Source: Endomicrobiales bacterium (GTDB lineage Bacteria > Elusimicrobiota > Endomicrobiia > Endomicrobiales > JAFGGC01). Taken from it: a stretch of DNA of 34,199 bases. Below the pieces are notes generated by a model that searched no databases, was not told the origin of the DNA, and saw nothing but the letters and a program-made list of their open reading frames with translations. Shown one piece after another: positions 17,780 to 25,720 of this stretch. The stretch covers positions 199,796-233,994 of the forward strand of contig JAFGGC010000013.1 in assembly GCA_016930715.1 (NCBI GenBank), read 5' to 3'. Every line of letters begins with the position of its first letter. The stretch's first letter is position 1. Made by a program: the position numbers and the translations under genes.

Positions 17780-18384
17780 GGAAACTCTGCCCTTCAAAAA
17801 CAGTCATAGGCCTGACGGGAGGCATAGCAACCGGAAAGAGTCTGGCAGCGGCGTACCTCAAAAAACTCGGCGCCGTTGTTGTTGATTCCGATAGAATCGC
17901 CAGAGAGGTCGTCAAAAAGGGAAAACCGGCCCACAAGCGCATAGTCGCGGCCTTCGGAAAAAGAGTTCTTTTAAAGAGCGGCGAAGTTAACCGGAAAAAA
18001 CTCGGAAAAATAGTTTTTTCGAGTCCCGGAAAACGGAAGATACTTGAAGAAATCACGCATCCCGGTATAATCTCCGGTATCAGGAAAGCGGTTTCGGGTT
18101 CCAGGGCACAAACGGTTTTTGTGGATATGCCGCTCCTTTTTGAGGCGGGGTTGAGGAATTCTGTCGACAGGGTTCTGCTTGTCTGGGCGCCGGAAAAAGC
18201 CGTGAGGAAGCGGCTTAAAAAAAGGGACGGCCTCTCAGATCTCGAAGTTACCCTTCGATTGAAGAGCCAGATCCCGGTTTCAAGAAAGAAGAAACTCTCC
18301 CATTTTGTCGTGAATAATTCAAGGGAAGCTTCCAGTGCCAGAATCCAGCTGAAAAAAATATTCCGGAAAATAAATAGGAAATGA
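17776..18384 (+). CDS. coaE: Dephospho-CoA kinase
   Basis: The 202-residue enzyme catalyses the last step of coenzyme A synthesis, ATP-dependent phosphorylation of dephospho-CoA at the 3' hydroxyl. It shows a Walker A motif GLTGGIATGKS (residues ~12-22), the DSDRIAREVV substrate region and DMPLLFEAG. The lid region is KRLKKRDGLS. ATG overlaps the polA stop as ATGA, which implies translational coupling. A terminator follows at 18398, so the transcript probably ends here. Confidence 0.95.
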   Translation: MRKLCPSKTVIGLTGGIATGKSLAAAYLKKLGAVVVDSDRIAREVVKKGKPAHKRIVAAFGKRVLLKSGEVNRKKLGKIVFSSPGKRKILEEITHPGIISGIRKAVSGSRAQTVFVDMPLLFEAGLRNSVDRVLLVWAPEKAVRKRLKKRDGLSDLEVTLRLKSQIPVSRKKKLSHFVVNNSREASSARIQLKKIFRKINRK

Positions 18385-18397
18385 AAACCTCGCGGTT

Positions 18398-18420
18398 AAT
18401 AGGGACAACGCCTATTTTTT
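18398..18420 (+). terminator. Terminator after coaE
   Basis: AATAGG at 18398-18403 pairs with CCTATT at 18411-18416 around a 7-base loop, followed by more T's. It lies 13 bases past the coaE stop. Confidence 0.65.
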
Positions 18421-18542
18421 ATGTTACAAAATAATCCGTTTATCAACAGACCCGTACAGGTTTTCATTTATATCGTCAGGAATTAGTGGCTTATATAAAA
18501 GTAGGTGCTGTTACTGATATTTACATTATTTGCCACAAGGTA

Positions 18543-18570
18543 TTGACAAAACCGGAAAAATAAGTATAAT
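18543..18570 (+). promoter_or_regulatory. Consensus promoter for rho
   Basis: TTGACA (18543-18548) and TATAAT (18565-18570) are both perfect, with a 16-base spacer. The transcript would start near 18577, about 265 bases before the rho start codon. Confidence 0.75.
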
Positions 18571-18786
18571 CTTAGCAGTAATAGAGAACTGACCGTTTGG
18601 TCTTTCCTGAAGGCTTAAAAATCATTAAAAAATTATCCTCTTAAAAATGGGAACAATCCGCGTACAAAACTAATTTTGCTTTATTCCGGGTGTTTTATCC
18701 TTTTATAAAAATCAAATCATGCCAATAACAGCCCGCGAGAATATGGAAAATATTCCAAAAACTAAAAAAGGACAATAAGCCGCCGA

Positions 18787-18820
18787 CAATCCCGCATTGA
18801 ATATGAACAATGCGGGATTG
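18787..18820 (+). promoter_or_regulatory. Perfect 13-bp hairpin in the rho leader
   Basis: CAATCCCGCATTG (18787-18799) and CAATGCGGGATTG (18808-18820) are exact inverted repeats around an 8-base loop. The stem ends 10 bases before the GGGAGG ribosome-binding site of rho. No U-run follows, so it is not a simple terminator. It may govern translation or Rho-dependent feedback. Confidence 0.7.
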
Positions 18821-18841
18821 GAAACGGTTCGGGAGGAATTA

Positions 18842-20116
18842 ATGGAACAATCTATGGACGTTACCGCGCTGTCCAAGCGCACTATCTCGGAGCTGACCAA
18901 GATAGCAAAGGACTTGAAACTTGAGACCGTTGCGGGCCTGCGCAAGCAGGAGCTAATAGCGAAGATCCTTGAGGCCCAGACAAAGGAGAACAACCTCGTG
19001 TATGACGAGGGGGTCCTTGAGATACTTCCGGACGGTTTCGGCTTCCTGCGCTCCCCAAACTATAACTACCTTCCGGGCCCGGACGACATATATATATCCC
19101 CTTCGCAGATAAAGAAGTTTGCCCTCAGGAAGGGCGACACGGTATCTGGCTACGTGCGCCCCCCGAAGGACCAGGAGAGGTTTTTCGCGCTCTTGCAGGT
19201 CAAGTCGGTCAACGCCCAGGATCTCGAGAACATCCGCGAGAGGGCGCTTTTCGACAACCTGACGCCTCTATACCCCAATTCCAAGGTGAACCTTGAAACA
19301 AAACGCGATGAGATATCAACAAGAATTCTTGATCTCCTCATACCGCTCGGGAAAGGGCAAAGGATGTTGATAAACGCGGCGCCCAGGACCGGCAAGACCG
19401 TCATCCTGCAGAAACTTGCCAACGCCATAACCACGAACCACCCCGAAATAGTGCTAATGGTGCTTCTTATAGACGAAAGGCCGGAGGAGGTCACCGACAT
19501 GCAGCGCTCGGTCAAGGGCGAGGTAATATCCTCGACCTTCGACGAGCCCTCGGACAGGCACATACAGGTGGCGGAGATGGTGCTTGAGAAAGCAAAACGC
19601 CTTGTCGAGCACGGCAAAGATGTGGTCATACTCCTTGATTCGATAACGAGGCTCGCCAGAGCCTACAACGCGGTAACCCCTTCCAGCGGAAGGGTGCTCT
19701 CGGGAGGCCTTGATTCGAACGCCCTCCAGCGCCCTAAGCGCTTCTTCGGAGCCGCAAGAAACATAGAGGAAGGCGGAAGCCTGACGATAATCGCGACCGC
19801 CCTCGTCGAGACCGGCTCCAGGATGGACGACGTCATATTCGAGGAGTTCAAAGGCACGGGCAACGCCGAAGTCTACCTTGACAGGAAGCTTGCCGACCGC
19901 AGGATATTCCCCGCGATAGACATCACCCGCTCTGGCACCAGAAAAGAGGAACTGCTCCTCAATGACGACGAGATAAACAAGGTCTGGATTTTAAGGAAAG
20001 TGATCACACCTCTCAATCCGATAGAGGCGATGGAGCTCCTGATAGAGAAGCTTGGGGCCACCAAGTCCAACAAGGATTTCCTCAAATCCATGGAAATGTC
20101 CAGCATGGAAAGATAA
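18842..20116 (+). CDS. rho: Transcription termination factor Rho
   Basis: The 424-residue hexameric RNA helicase/ATPase has an N-terminal Rho_N helical domain ([16 protein letters not shown]). The cold-shock-like RNA-binding domain ([14 protein letters not shown]) follows. The ATPase core has Walker A AAPRTGKT (K185), Walker [17 protein letters not shown], and the C-terminal Q/R-loop region. Length matches the family (about 420). ATG 18842 is chosen for its GGGAGG ribosome-binding site at 18831-18836. An upstream in-frame TTG at 18797 would start inside the leader hairpin. The gene has its own promoter and a long structured leader, which would suit autoregulation, as known for E. coli rho. 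Confidence 0.97.
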   Translation: MEQSMDVTALSKRTISELTKIAKDLKLETVAGLRKQELIAKILEAQTKENNLVYDEGVLEILPDGFGFLRSPNYNYLPGPDDIYISPSQIKKFALRKGDTVSGYVRPPKDQERFFALLQVKSVNAQDLENIRERALFDNLTPLYPNSKVNLETKRDEISTRILDLLIPLGKGQRMLINAAPRTGKTVILQKLANAITTNHPEIVLMVLLIDERPEEVTDMQRSVKGEVISSTFDEPSDRHIQVAEMVLEKAKRLVEHGKDVVILLDSITRLARAYNAVTPSSGRVLSGGLDSNALQRPKRFFGAARNIEEGGSLTIIATALVETGSRMDDVIFEEFKGTGNAEVYLDRKLADRRIFPAIDITRSGTRKEELLLNDDEINKVWILRKVITPLNPIEAMELLIEKLGATKSNKDFLKSMEMSSMER

Positions 20117-20126
20117 AAAAGAAAAA

Positions 20127-20227
20127 GGGGACAGACACCATTTTTGCCAAGTGAATGGTTTTTGGAATCCTGCCTTATTGAAAAAATCGACGTATCGATT
20201 AAAAAAGAAAAAATGGTGTCTGTCCCT
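20127..20227. mobile_element. Miniature palindromic element, copy 1
   Basis: GGGACAGACACCATTTTT at 20128-20145 is repeated exactly in inverted form at 20209-20226 (18-bp perfect terminal repeats). The element is about 100 bases long, has no coding capacity, and contains a central palindrome AATCGACGTATCGATT. A second element with the same ends lies at 25604-25720 but has an unrelated core. From memory, this terminal motif is common in metagenomic genomes and may be mobilised by Y1/REP-type transposases. No transposase gene is present here. Confidence 0.75.
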
Positions 20228-20245
20228 GTTTTCATTCTGTTTTCA

Positions 20246-20274
20246 TTGACTTTTAGCGTCAATTTTGGCATAAT
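20246..20274 (+). promoter_or_regulatory. Likely rpmE promoter
   Basis: TTGACT (20246-20251) and CATAAT (20269-20274) have a 17-base spacer, just downstream of the miniature element. Transcription would start near 20281, 31 bases before rpmE. Confidence 0.6.
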
Positions 20275-20311
20275 TACAGGGCACATTTATCGAAAAGGAA
20301 GGTAGTGAACA

Positions 20312-20644
20312 ATGAAAGAAGGAATTCACCCGAAATACGTAGACGCCACCGTGAGTTGCGCGTGCGGCTACACGTTCAAAACGCGTTCGACCAAGCCAGT
20401 CATCAAGCTTGAGATATGTTCGGCTTGCCACCCGTTCTTCACCGGCAAACAGAAACTCGTCGACAGTGCCGGAAGGGTGGAAAGGTTCCATAAGCGTTTC
20501 GCCAAGACCGAAGGAAAGACGATTAAAAAGGAAAAGAAGGCAAAGGTGAAGGTCGAAGCGAAGAAGCCGAAGGGCAAGATACTTTCTACCTCGCCCAAAA
20601 AAGCGCGCATGAGCGCGAAAAAGGAAACAAAGAAGGAAAAATAG
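20312..20644 (+). CDS. rpmE: 50S ribosomal protein L31 with a lysine-rich C-terminal tail
   Basis: The 110-residue protein begins [10 protein letters not shown], the standard L31 start. It carries the zinc-binding cysteines C16, C18, C36 and C39 of the C+ type, then [21 protein letters not shown]31 normally ends at about 65-75 residues. Here about 40 extra residues made mostly of Lys, Ala, Glu and Pro follow, probably a flexible tail contacting rRNA. GGAAGG precedes the ATG. The zinc form is the version usually replaced under zinc starvation; no paralogue is in the window. Confidence 0.95.
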   Translation: MKEGIHPKYVDATVSCACGYTFKTRSTKPVIKLEICSACHPFFTGKQKLVDSAGRVERFHKRFAKTEGKTIKKEKKAKVKVEAKKPKGKILSTSPKKARMSAKKETKKEK

Positions 20645-20662
20645 CTTTTTTGCACCAGCGGA

Positions 20663-20703
20663 TGGCAGAGTTTTTGTAACACAGAAGCTCTGTCATTTTT
20701 TTT
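20663..20703 (+). terminator. Terminator after rpmE
   Basis: TGGCAGAG (20663-20670) can pair with CTCTGTCA (20688-20695), or ACAGA with TCTGT in a tighter hairpin. Eight T's follow at 20696-20703. Confidence 0.65.
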
Positions 20704-20792
20704 AGTCCGATGCATGGGCGGAAAGGCATTAGTAATGGCTATTACCGAAAAAACACGGAATAAATTGAAGATTCCATAGCTTGTTAGAGGAC

Positions 20793-20813
20793 AACCCGCC
20801 GAAGAGGCGGGTT
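20793..20813 (+). promoter_or_regulatory. Hairpin directly before prfA
   Basis: AACCCGCC and GGCGGGTT form a perfect 8-bp stem with a 5-base GAAGA loop, ending 11 bases before the prfA ATG. The only ribosome-binding-like sequence (AGAGG) lies in the loop and stem, so folding could limit prfA translation. It may also be a dispersed GC palindrome. Confidence 0.5.
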
Positions 20814-20824
20814 CACGAAATGCC

Positions 20825-21913
20825 ATGTTCGAAGAACGAATAAAAAGCATAGAAACAAGGTTCGAAGAAGTCGAAAAACGCCTTTCTGACCCGGCCGTGC
20901 TGTCGGTCGCCGAAGACTACAAGAAATACACCAAAGAACACGCCTACCTTGCGCCTCTTGTCAATAAAATCCGGGAAATAAAGAACGTAAAAAAGGAAAT
21001 AGAGAACCTTAATGAACTCAGGCATTCTTCCGATACCGAGATAAAGGTCATGGCCGCGAGCGAACACGAAGAGCTTTCTCAAAGGAAGGCCAGGCTCGAC
21101 GAGGAGCTGAAGGTCCTGCTGATACCTCCCGACGAAAACGAGGGAAAAAACATAATAGTCGAGATAAGGGCCGGCACCGGAGGAGAGGAGGCGGCCCTTT
21201 TTGCCGGCGACCTTTTCAGGATGTACGCGAGGTACGCCGAGAACAACAAGTGGAAGCTCGAGCTGATGGAAGGCCATTCGACCGGGCTCGGGGGATTCAA
21301 GGAAGTGATATTCGGCGTCAGCGGCAGGGACGCCTGGAAGCATTTCAAGCACGAAAAAGGCATACACAGGGTCCAGAGGGTCCCGAAGACCGAAGCTTCG
21401 GGCAGGATTCACACTTCGGCCGTCACCGTCGCGGTACTTCCCGAGGCGGAGGAAATAGAGGTGGACATAAGGCCCGAGGACCTGCGCGTTGACACCTACA
21501 GGGCGTCCGGCGCGGGCGGCCAGCACGTGAACAAAACCGATTCCGCTATAAGGATAACGCATCTTCCGACAGGCGTAGTCGTGGCCTGCCAGGAGGAGAG
21601 GAGCCAGATAAAGAACCGCGCCAAGGCAATGAAAATGCTGCGGGCGAAACTTTTCGAGGCGAAGCAGAACGCGCAGGCGCAGGCCCTGGGGAGCGCCAGA
21701 AAACAGCAGGTAGGCTCGGGCGACAGGTCGGAAAAAATAAGGACATATAATTTTCCGCAGAACAGGATAACAGACCACAGGATAGATTTTTCCATTCACA
21801 GGTTGTCAGAGGTCCTTGACGGGGACCTTGACGAACTGATATCGCAGCTTATCAAGTACGACCAGGAGACCAGGCTTGCCGGAGCGGTGGCAAAGGAAAA
21901 TAACAATGGATGA
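20825..21913 (+). CDS. prfA: Peptide chain release factor 1
   Basis: The 362-residue protein recognises UAA and UAG stop codons and triggers peptide release. It has the catalytic GGQ motif (residues 231-233, in SGAGGQHVNKTDSA). The P-x-T type codon-recognition region follows GRIHTSAVTVAVLPEAEE with PKT nearby (RVPKTEASG). Length matches RF1 (about 360), and no RF2-type frameshift site is present. The gene overlaps prmC by 8 bp. Both products act on the same GGQ, since PrmC methylates its glutamine. Confidence 0.97.
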   Translation: MFEERIKSIETRFEEVEKRLSDPAVLSVAEDYKKYTKEHAYLAPLVNKIREIKNVKKEIENLNELRHSSDTEIKVMAASEHEELSQRKARLDEELKVLLIPPDENEGKNIIVEIRAGTGGEEAALFAGDLFRMYARYAENNKWKLELMEGHSTGLGGFKEVIFGVSGRDAWKHFKHEKGIHRVQRVPKTEASGRIHTSAVTVAVLPEAEEIEVDIRPEDLRVDTYRASGAGGQHVNKTDSAIRITHLPTGVVVACQEERSQIKNRAKAMKMLRAKLFEAKQNAQAQALGSARKQQVGSGDRSEKIRTYNFPQNRITDHRIDFSIHRLSEVLDGDLDELISQLIKYDQETRLAGAVAKENNNG

Positions 21914-22772
21914 GACCTGGACCGTTTCAAAGCTCATAGACTGGACAGACAGATGTTTCAAGGAAGGAGGCATCCCCGAACCGCGCCTTGACGCCGAGGT
22001 GCTTCTTTCCCACGCGCTGGACTGCGGCCGGCTCGACCTTTACTTGAGGAAGGACGATCAGGTCGAAAAAGAAAAGCTCGACGCTTTCCGGACATACGTG
22101 GAGCAGAGAAAAAACAGGAAACCGGTATCCTACATAACGTCGGAAAAGGAGTTCATGGGCTTGTCATTTCTGGTCAATGAGAGCGTTTTGATACCCAGGC
22201 CCGAAACCGAACTTGTAGTTGAAGAGGCAATGAACATTATTGAACACGAAAACATCAGGATCTGCGTCGACATGTGCGCTGGCTCGGGCAACATCGCTGT
22301 TTCCGTCGCGAAACTTTCGCGAGTGAAAAACGTTTACGCCTGCGACATAAGCGAGAAAGCGTTGTCTGTCGCAAGAAGCAACGCTTCAAGGCACGGTGTT
22401 TCGCAGCAAGTGGTATTCAAGCGGGGCGACTTGTTCGAGCCGCTTAGAGAGTGCGCGGGCGAGGGTTCGGTCGACATGATAATATCCAACCCTCCTTACG
22501 TCGCGGACGGGGATATCGCCAAACTCGCGCCGGAAATAGGTTTTGAGCCGCGCACGGCGCTTGCGGCAGGCCCGGACGGCATGGACTATTACAGGAGAAT
22601 CATAAAAGACGGGGCGAAGCTTTTAAGATCCGGAGGTTTGCTTGTGTTGGAGCTGAGCGGCGCGGGCTCCGGTCCGGTGACGGACATCGCGCTGGAAAAC
22701 GGTTTCAAAATAGAAAGAACAATAAAGGACTATTCCGGATTTGACAGGGTTTTAACGGCAAGGAGAGCCTAA
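21906..22772 (+). CDS. prmC: Release factor glutamine methyltransferase
   Basis: The 288-residue SAM-dependent methyltransferase modifies the GGQ glutamine of release factors. It shows an N-terminal helical domain, the YITSEKEFMGLSF and LIPRPETELVVEEA stretch, the SAM-binding loop VDMCAGSGNIAVSVA, and the catalytic NPPY (N195-Y198). ATG 21906 is preferred because AAGGA precedes it and the protein starts MDETWTVSKL. An upstream in-frame start at 21876 would lie deep in prfA. It is translationally coupled to prfA and followed 3 bases later by murA. Confidence 0.96.
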   Translation: MDETWTVSKLIDWTDRCFKEGGIPEPRLDAEVLLSHALDCGRLDLYLRKDDQVEKEKLDAFRTYVEQRKNRKPVSYITSEKEFMGLSFLVNESVLIPRPETELVVEEAMNIIEHENIRICVDMCAGSGNIAVSVAKLSRVKNVYACDISEKALSVARSNASRHGVSQQVVFKRGDLFEPLRECAGEGSVDMIISNPPYVADGDIAKLAPEIGFEPRTALAAGPDGMDYYRRIIKDGAKLLRSGGLLVLELSGAGSGPVTDIALENGFKIERTIKDYSGFDRVLTARRA

Positions 22773-22775
22773 TAA

Positions 22776-24029
22776 ATGGACAAGATCATAATACACGGCG
22801 CAAGAAGGCTGAAGGGCCGGGTGAAGGTCTCGGGTTCGAAGAACGCGGCGCTTCCGATACTGGTCGCGTCCCTTCTGACGGACGAGGAATGCCGGTTGGA
22901 GAACGTGCCAGAACTCGCGGACATCGACACGACCATTGGTTTTTTGAAATACATCGGCAAAAAAATAGCAAGGAAAGGTCATTCAGTCCATATCGCGCCC
23001 GACGGTCACTTGAAGCCCACGGCGCCCTATGAGCTCGTGCGGAAGATGAGGGCCAGCATTCTCGTCACGGGGCCTCTTCTTGCGAGGCTCGGATACGTCA
23101 GGGTCTCCCTTCCGGGCGGATGCGCCATAGGAGCGAGGCCAATAGACATACACCTGGACGCTTTCGACAAGCTTGGCGCGAAGATACAGATAAAAGGCGG
23201 ATACGTTGAAACAAGGTCAAGAAAACTTGTCGGAAACCGCATCCATTTCAGGTATCCGAGCGTTGGCGCCACCGAGAACACGATGCTAGCGGCGGTCCTT
23301 GCCAGAGGCAGGACGATTATCGAGAACGCCGCGCTGGAGCCCGAGATAGCGGACCTTGCCGACGCCCTGAACGGGATGGGCGCCGACATTTCGGGCGCCG
23401 GCACCGATACCGTTACGATAGACGGGGTCGAAAAGCTCGGCGGGTTCAACCACAGGGTCATACCTGACAGGATAGAAACGGCGACGTTCATGATAGCGGC
23501 CGCGATCACAAGGGGAAGTATCGTACTCGAGAACACGCGGCCCGCGCATGTCGGTGCCGTTTGCGAAAAATTGATGAAAGCGGGCATATCCGTAAAAAGC
23601 CAGGGTACGAAGATAATCTGCAAATGGGTAAAAAACCTGAAACCCGTCAGCATACGAACAGGCGTCTATCCGGGTTTCCCGACCGACGTCCAGGCGCAGT
23701 GGATGGCTCTGATGGCTCTCACGCAAGGGCGTTCAAGCATTGGGGAAGACGTTTTTGAGAACCGTTTCATGCACGTGAGCGAGCTCCAGCGGCTCGGGGC
23801 AGACCTAAAGGTACGCGGAAACAGGGTTGCCGTGAAGGGTGTCGAAAGCATGACGGGCGCCCCTATAATGGTTTCGGACCTGAGGGCCGGCGCGGCGCTC
23901 GTTCTCGCGGGCCTTGCCGCGAAAGGCAGGACCGAGATATCAAGAATTTACCACCTTGACAGGGGGTACGAACACCTCGAAAAGAAGTTTAAAAAGCTGG
24001 GCGCGAATATAAAACGGATTCATTGCTAA
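22776..24029 (+). CDS. murA: UDP-N-acetylglucosamine 1-carboxyvinyltransferase
   Basis: The 417-residue enzyme transfers enolpyruvate from PEP to UDP-GlcNAc, the first committed step of peptidoglycan synthesis, in the cytoplasm. It shows SGSKNAALPIL near the start and the active-site loop PGGCAIGARPIDIHLDA, where C116 is the residue alkylated by fosfomycin. The family end motif RAGAALVLAGLAAKG and HLDRGYEHLEKK is present. The cysteine (rather than aspartate) predicts target-level fosfomycin sensitivity. An AGGAGA lies about 10 bases upstream, inside prmC. A terminator follows at 24042. Confidence 0.97.
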   Translation: MDKIIIHGARRLKGRVKVSGSKNAALPILVASLLTDEECRLENVPELADIDTTIGFLKYIGKKIARKGHSVHIAPDGHLKPTAPYELVRKMRASILVTGPLLARLGYVRVSLPGGCAIGARPIDIHLDAFDKLGAKIQIKGGYVETRSRKLVGNRIHFRYPSVGATENTMLAAVLARGRTIIENAALEPEIADLADALNGMGADISGAGTDTVTIDGVEKLGGFNHRVIPDRIETATFMIAAAITRGSIVLENTRPAHVGAVCEKLMKAGISVKSQGTKIICKWVKNLKPVSIRTGVYPGFPTDVQAQWMALMALTQGRSSIGEDVFENRFMHVSELQRLGADLKVRGNRVAVKGVESMTGAPIMVSDLRAGAALVLAGLAAKGRTEISRIYHLDRGYEHLEKKFKKLGANIKRIHC

Positions 24030-24041
24030 ACGGATTTATCC

Positions 24042-24067
24042 CGCAGTTTTCAAACGTTGCGCTTTTT
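24042..24067 (+). terminator. Terminator after murA
   Basis: CGCA-GTTT pairs with AAAC and TGCG (with a 2-base bulge), followed by CTTTTT. It is 13 bases past the murA stop. Confidence 0.55.
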
Positions 24068-24094
24068 AGGGATTTATGTATGAAGCGGGATTCC

Positions 24095-24145
24095 GCTCCA
24101 CAGAAGGTGGTAGGGGTTTTAGTATTATATGCTTGCATGTGGAGC
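24095..24145. promoter_or_regulatory. Inverted repeat spanning the his promoter -35
   Basis: GCTCCACA (24095-24102) and TGTGGAGC (24138-24145) are exact 8-bp inverted repeats 35 bases apart. The right arm begins at the last base of the -35 box. It may be an operator, a terminator-type stem or an old repeat insertion. Confidence 0.4.
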
Positions 24146-24162
24146 TACATTTTTTATATAAT
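24133..24162 (+). promoter_or_regulatory. Likely promoter of the his-lepB-trp operon
   Basis: TTGCAT (24133-24138) and a perfect TATAAT (24157-24162) have an 18-base spacer. Transcription would start near 24169, 35 bases before hisD. A small AACAAA/TTTGTT hairpin (24173-24190) lies in the leader. No His-codon-rich leader peptide is visible. Confidence 0.6.
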
Positions 24163-24203
24163 CTTAGTTTAAAACAAATTGAATTTTGTTATGGTTTATC
24201 GAT

Positions 24204-25403
24204 ATGAACAGTATTAAAGAAGGGCGAAAAATATCAAGGTATATTTCGGGGCTCATTTCGCGCGTCCGAAAAGGCGGCGACAGGGCCGTTTCGGGATACA
24301 TCAGGAAGTTTGACGGCGTGAATGTCCCGCCGGCCAGGTTCAGGGTTAAAAAGGCCGAATTGAACGCCGCAGCGGCTAAAATCGACAAGGAAATAGCCGC
24401 TTCACTGCGTCTTGCCGCTTCGAACATCAGGAATTTCCACAAAAAGGAGCTGTTAAAGCTGGCTAAAGCCTGGAGGCAGTCCAGGGACGGGATAATTACG
24501 GGTCAAATGATGAGCCCTGTGGAAAAAGTCGGGGTCTACGTTCCCGGAGGCAGGTACCCGTACCCGTCAACGGTGTTGATGACAGTGATACCAGCGAAGG
24601 TGGCGGGGGTAAAAAGGGTCGTTGTTGTCACGCCTCCAAAAAGCCTGACGCAGGAGATACTATATGCGGCGAAGCTTGCAGGGGCCGATGAGATATACAG
24701 GGTCGGAGGCCCCGCGGCTGTCGCGGCTCTTGCCTTCGGCACCAGAAATATACCCAAAACCGATATGATAGTCGGCCCGGGAAACAAGTACGTCAACGAA
24801 GCCAAAAGGCAGGTGTTCGGAGAGGTTGGTATAGATTCGCTCGCCGGCCCGAGCGAGATAGCGATAATCGCCGACAACACGGCCGACGCTGAATTCGTTG
24901 CGGCCGATATCGAGGCCCAGCTTGAGCACGATCCGGACGCAAGGGCGCTTCTTTTGTCCGACTCGGCCGCGCTGATCTCGAAAGTCAGGAAAGCTATGAG
25001 GAGAAAGCCGGTCAAGTCCGCCAGCTGCTCGCTTGCGAAGGTGCCAATGAACAGAGCGGTTGAAATCGCCAATGCCGCGGCGCCGGAACATCTGGAAGTC
25101 ATCGTGAAGAACCCGGCAAGGGTGCTTTCGAGAATAAGGAACGCTGGGGCGGTTTTTGTCGGCAGTTGGTCGCCTGTAGCGTCGGGCGATTACCTCGCGG
25201 GTCCCTCGCACGCGCTTCCGACCGGAGGTTCGGCCCGTTTTTCGAGCGGCGTGTCGGTCGCGACGTTCATTAAGCGCACGAGTTACATGGAGTTTTCGAA
25301 AAAGGGGTTTATGTCCTGCGCGAGGCGCATCGAGATTTTAGCCGGGGCGGAACGCCTGAGAAAGCACGGACGCTCAATCAAAATAAGACGGGAGAAAAAA
25401 TGA
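24204..25403 (+). CDS. hisD: Histidinol dehydrogenase
   Basis: The 399-residue zinc enzyme oxidises histidinol to histidine in two NAD-dependent steps. It shows PGGRYPYPSTVLMTVIPAKVAGV, GPGNKYVNEAKRQVFG, the zinc/substrate region EAQLEHDPDA, NAAAPEHLE, SGDYLAGPSHALPTGG and a C-terminal histidine in RLRKHGRSI. It is slightly short (typical 430) but has all catalytic blocks. ATG 24204 is preferred to an in-frame TTG at 24186; neither has a clear ribosome-binding site. It opens the his-lepB-trp run and overlaps the next small ORF by 4 bp. Confidence 0.96.
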   Translation: MNSIKEGRKISRYISGLISRVRKGGDRAVSGYIRKFDGVNVPPARFRVKKAELNAAAAKIDKEIAASLRLAASNIRNFHKKELLKLAKAWRQSRDGIITGQMMSPVEKVGVYVPGGRYPYPSTVLMTVIPAKVAGVKRVVVVTPPKSLTQEILYAAKLAGADEIYRVGGPAAVAALAFGTRNIPKTDMIVGPGNKYVNEAKRQVFGEVGIDSLAGPSEIAIIADNTADAEFVAADIEAQLEHDPDARALLLSDSAALISKVRKAMRRKPVKSASCSLAKVPMNRAVEIANAAAPEHLEVIVKNPARVLSRIRNAGAVFVGSWSPVASGDYLAGPSHALPTGGSARFSSGVSVATFIKRTSYMEFSKKGFMSCARRIEILAGAERLRKHGRSIKIRREKK

Positions 25404-25606
25404 AAGTCGAACTGAACGCAAGGGAGATAGAGCTTCTGCTTTATCTAATGAACGAGCACGCTTCCGAGGGCTCGAAGAAAGGGTTGTCGGACAGTTTCAG
25501 CGTGGAAACGCTGATACTTATAGACAAGCTTGAAGCGGGGCTGAAGAAAGAGAACGTGACGGGGGAGATGCTCATAGACACCAATGCTGACAGTCTGTAT
25601 CATTAG
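25400..25606 (+). CDS. Small protein of unknown function in the his operon
   Basis: The 68-residue acidic protein is predicted mostly helical (MKVELNAREIELLLYLMNEH...). It overlaps the hisD stop as ATGA and has GGGAG upstream, so it is probably translated. I recognise no family. Its stop codon TAG (25604-25606) coincides with the left end of a miniature element, so the original C-terminus may have been changed or shortened by the insertion. It has no signal peptide or cysteines. A regulatory or structural role in the operon cannot be inferred. Confidence 0.7.
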   Translation: MKVELNAREIELLLYLMNEHASEGSKKGLSDSFSVETLILIDKLEAGLKKENVTGEMLIDTNADSLYH

Positions 25607-25720
25607 GGACAGACACCATTTTTAAGCAAATAGAATGAAATATTTACCGGATTCAGTACGGGCAAGGAGATGTAACTTTAAAATGACAAAAACAAAAAGA
25701 AAAATTGGTGTCTGTCCCTA
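25604..25720. mobile_element. Miniature palindromic element, copy 2, inside the his operon
   Basis: TAGGGACAGACACCA (25604-25618) is exactly inverted at 25706-25720. The ends match copy 1 at 20127, but the ~85-base core differs. The left end supplies the stop codon of the upstream ORF. The right end is read in frame into hisB and contains its probable start region. Confidence 0.75.

Larger units (their letters stand above)
18385..18841 (+). other. 457-bp intergenic region holding the rho promoter and long leader
   Basis: The region is AT-rich and holds no plausible protein gene. It contains the coaE terminator, a consensus promoter (18543-18570), a small hairpin GACC-GTTT-GGTC near 18590-18602 followed by TTT, and a strong 13-bp hairpin at 18787-18820. 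About 265 nt would be transcribed before the rho start. Confidence 0.6.

Noticed and set aside
20127-20227. Simple terminator of rho
   Set aside because: The arms are about 63 bases apart and the same ends recur in the his operon, so an inserted element is a better reading; it may still act as a terminator.
20813-21799. Minus-strand open frame of over 300 codons opposite prfA
   Set aside because: prfA on the plus strand is unambiguous; the antisense frame is a by-product of codon bias.
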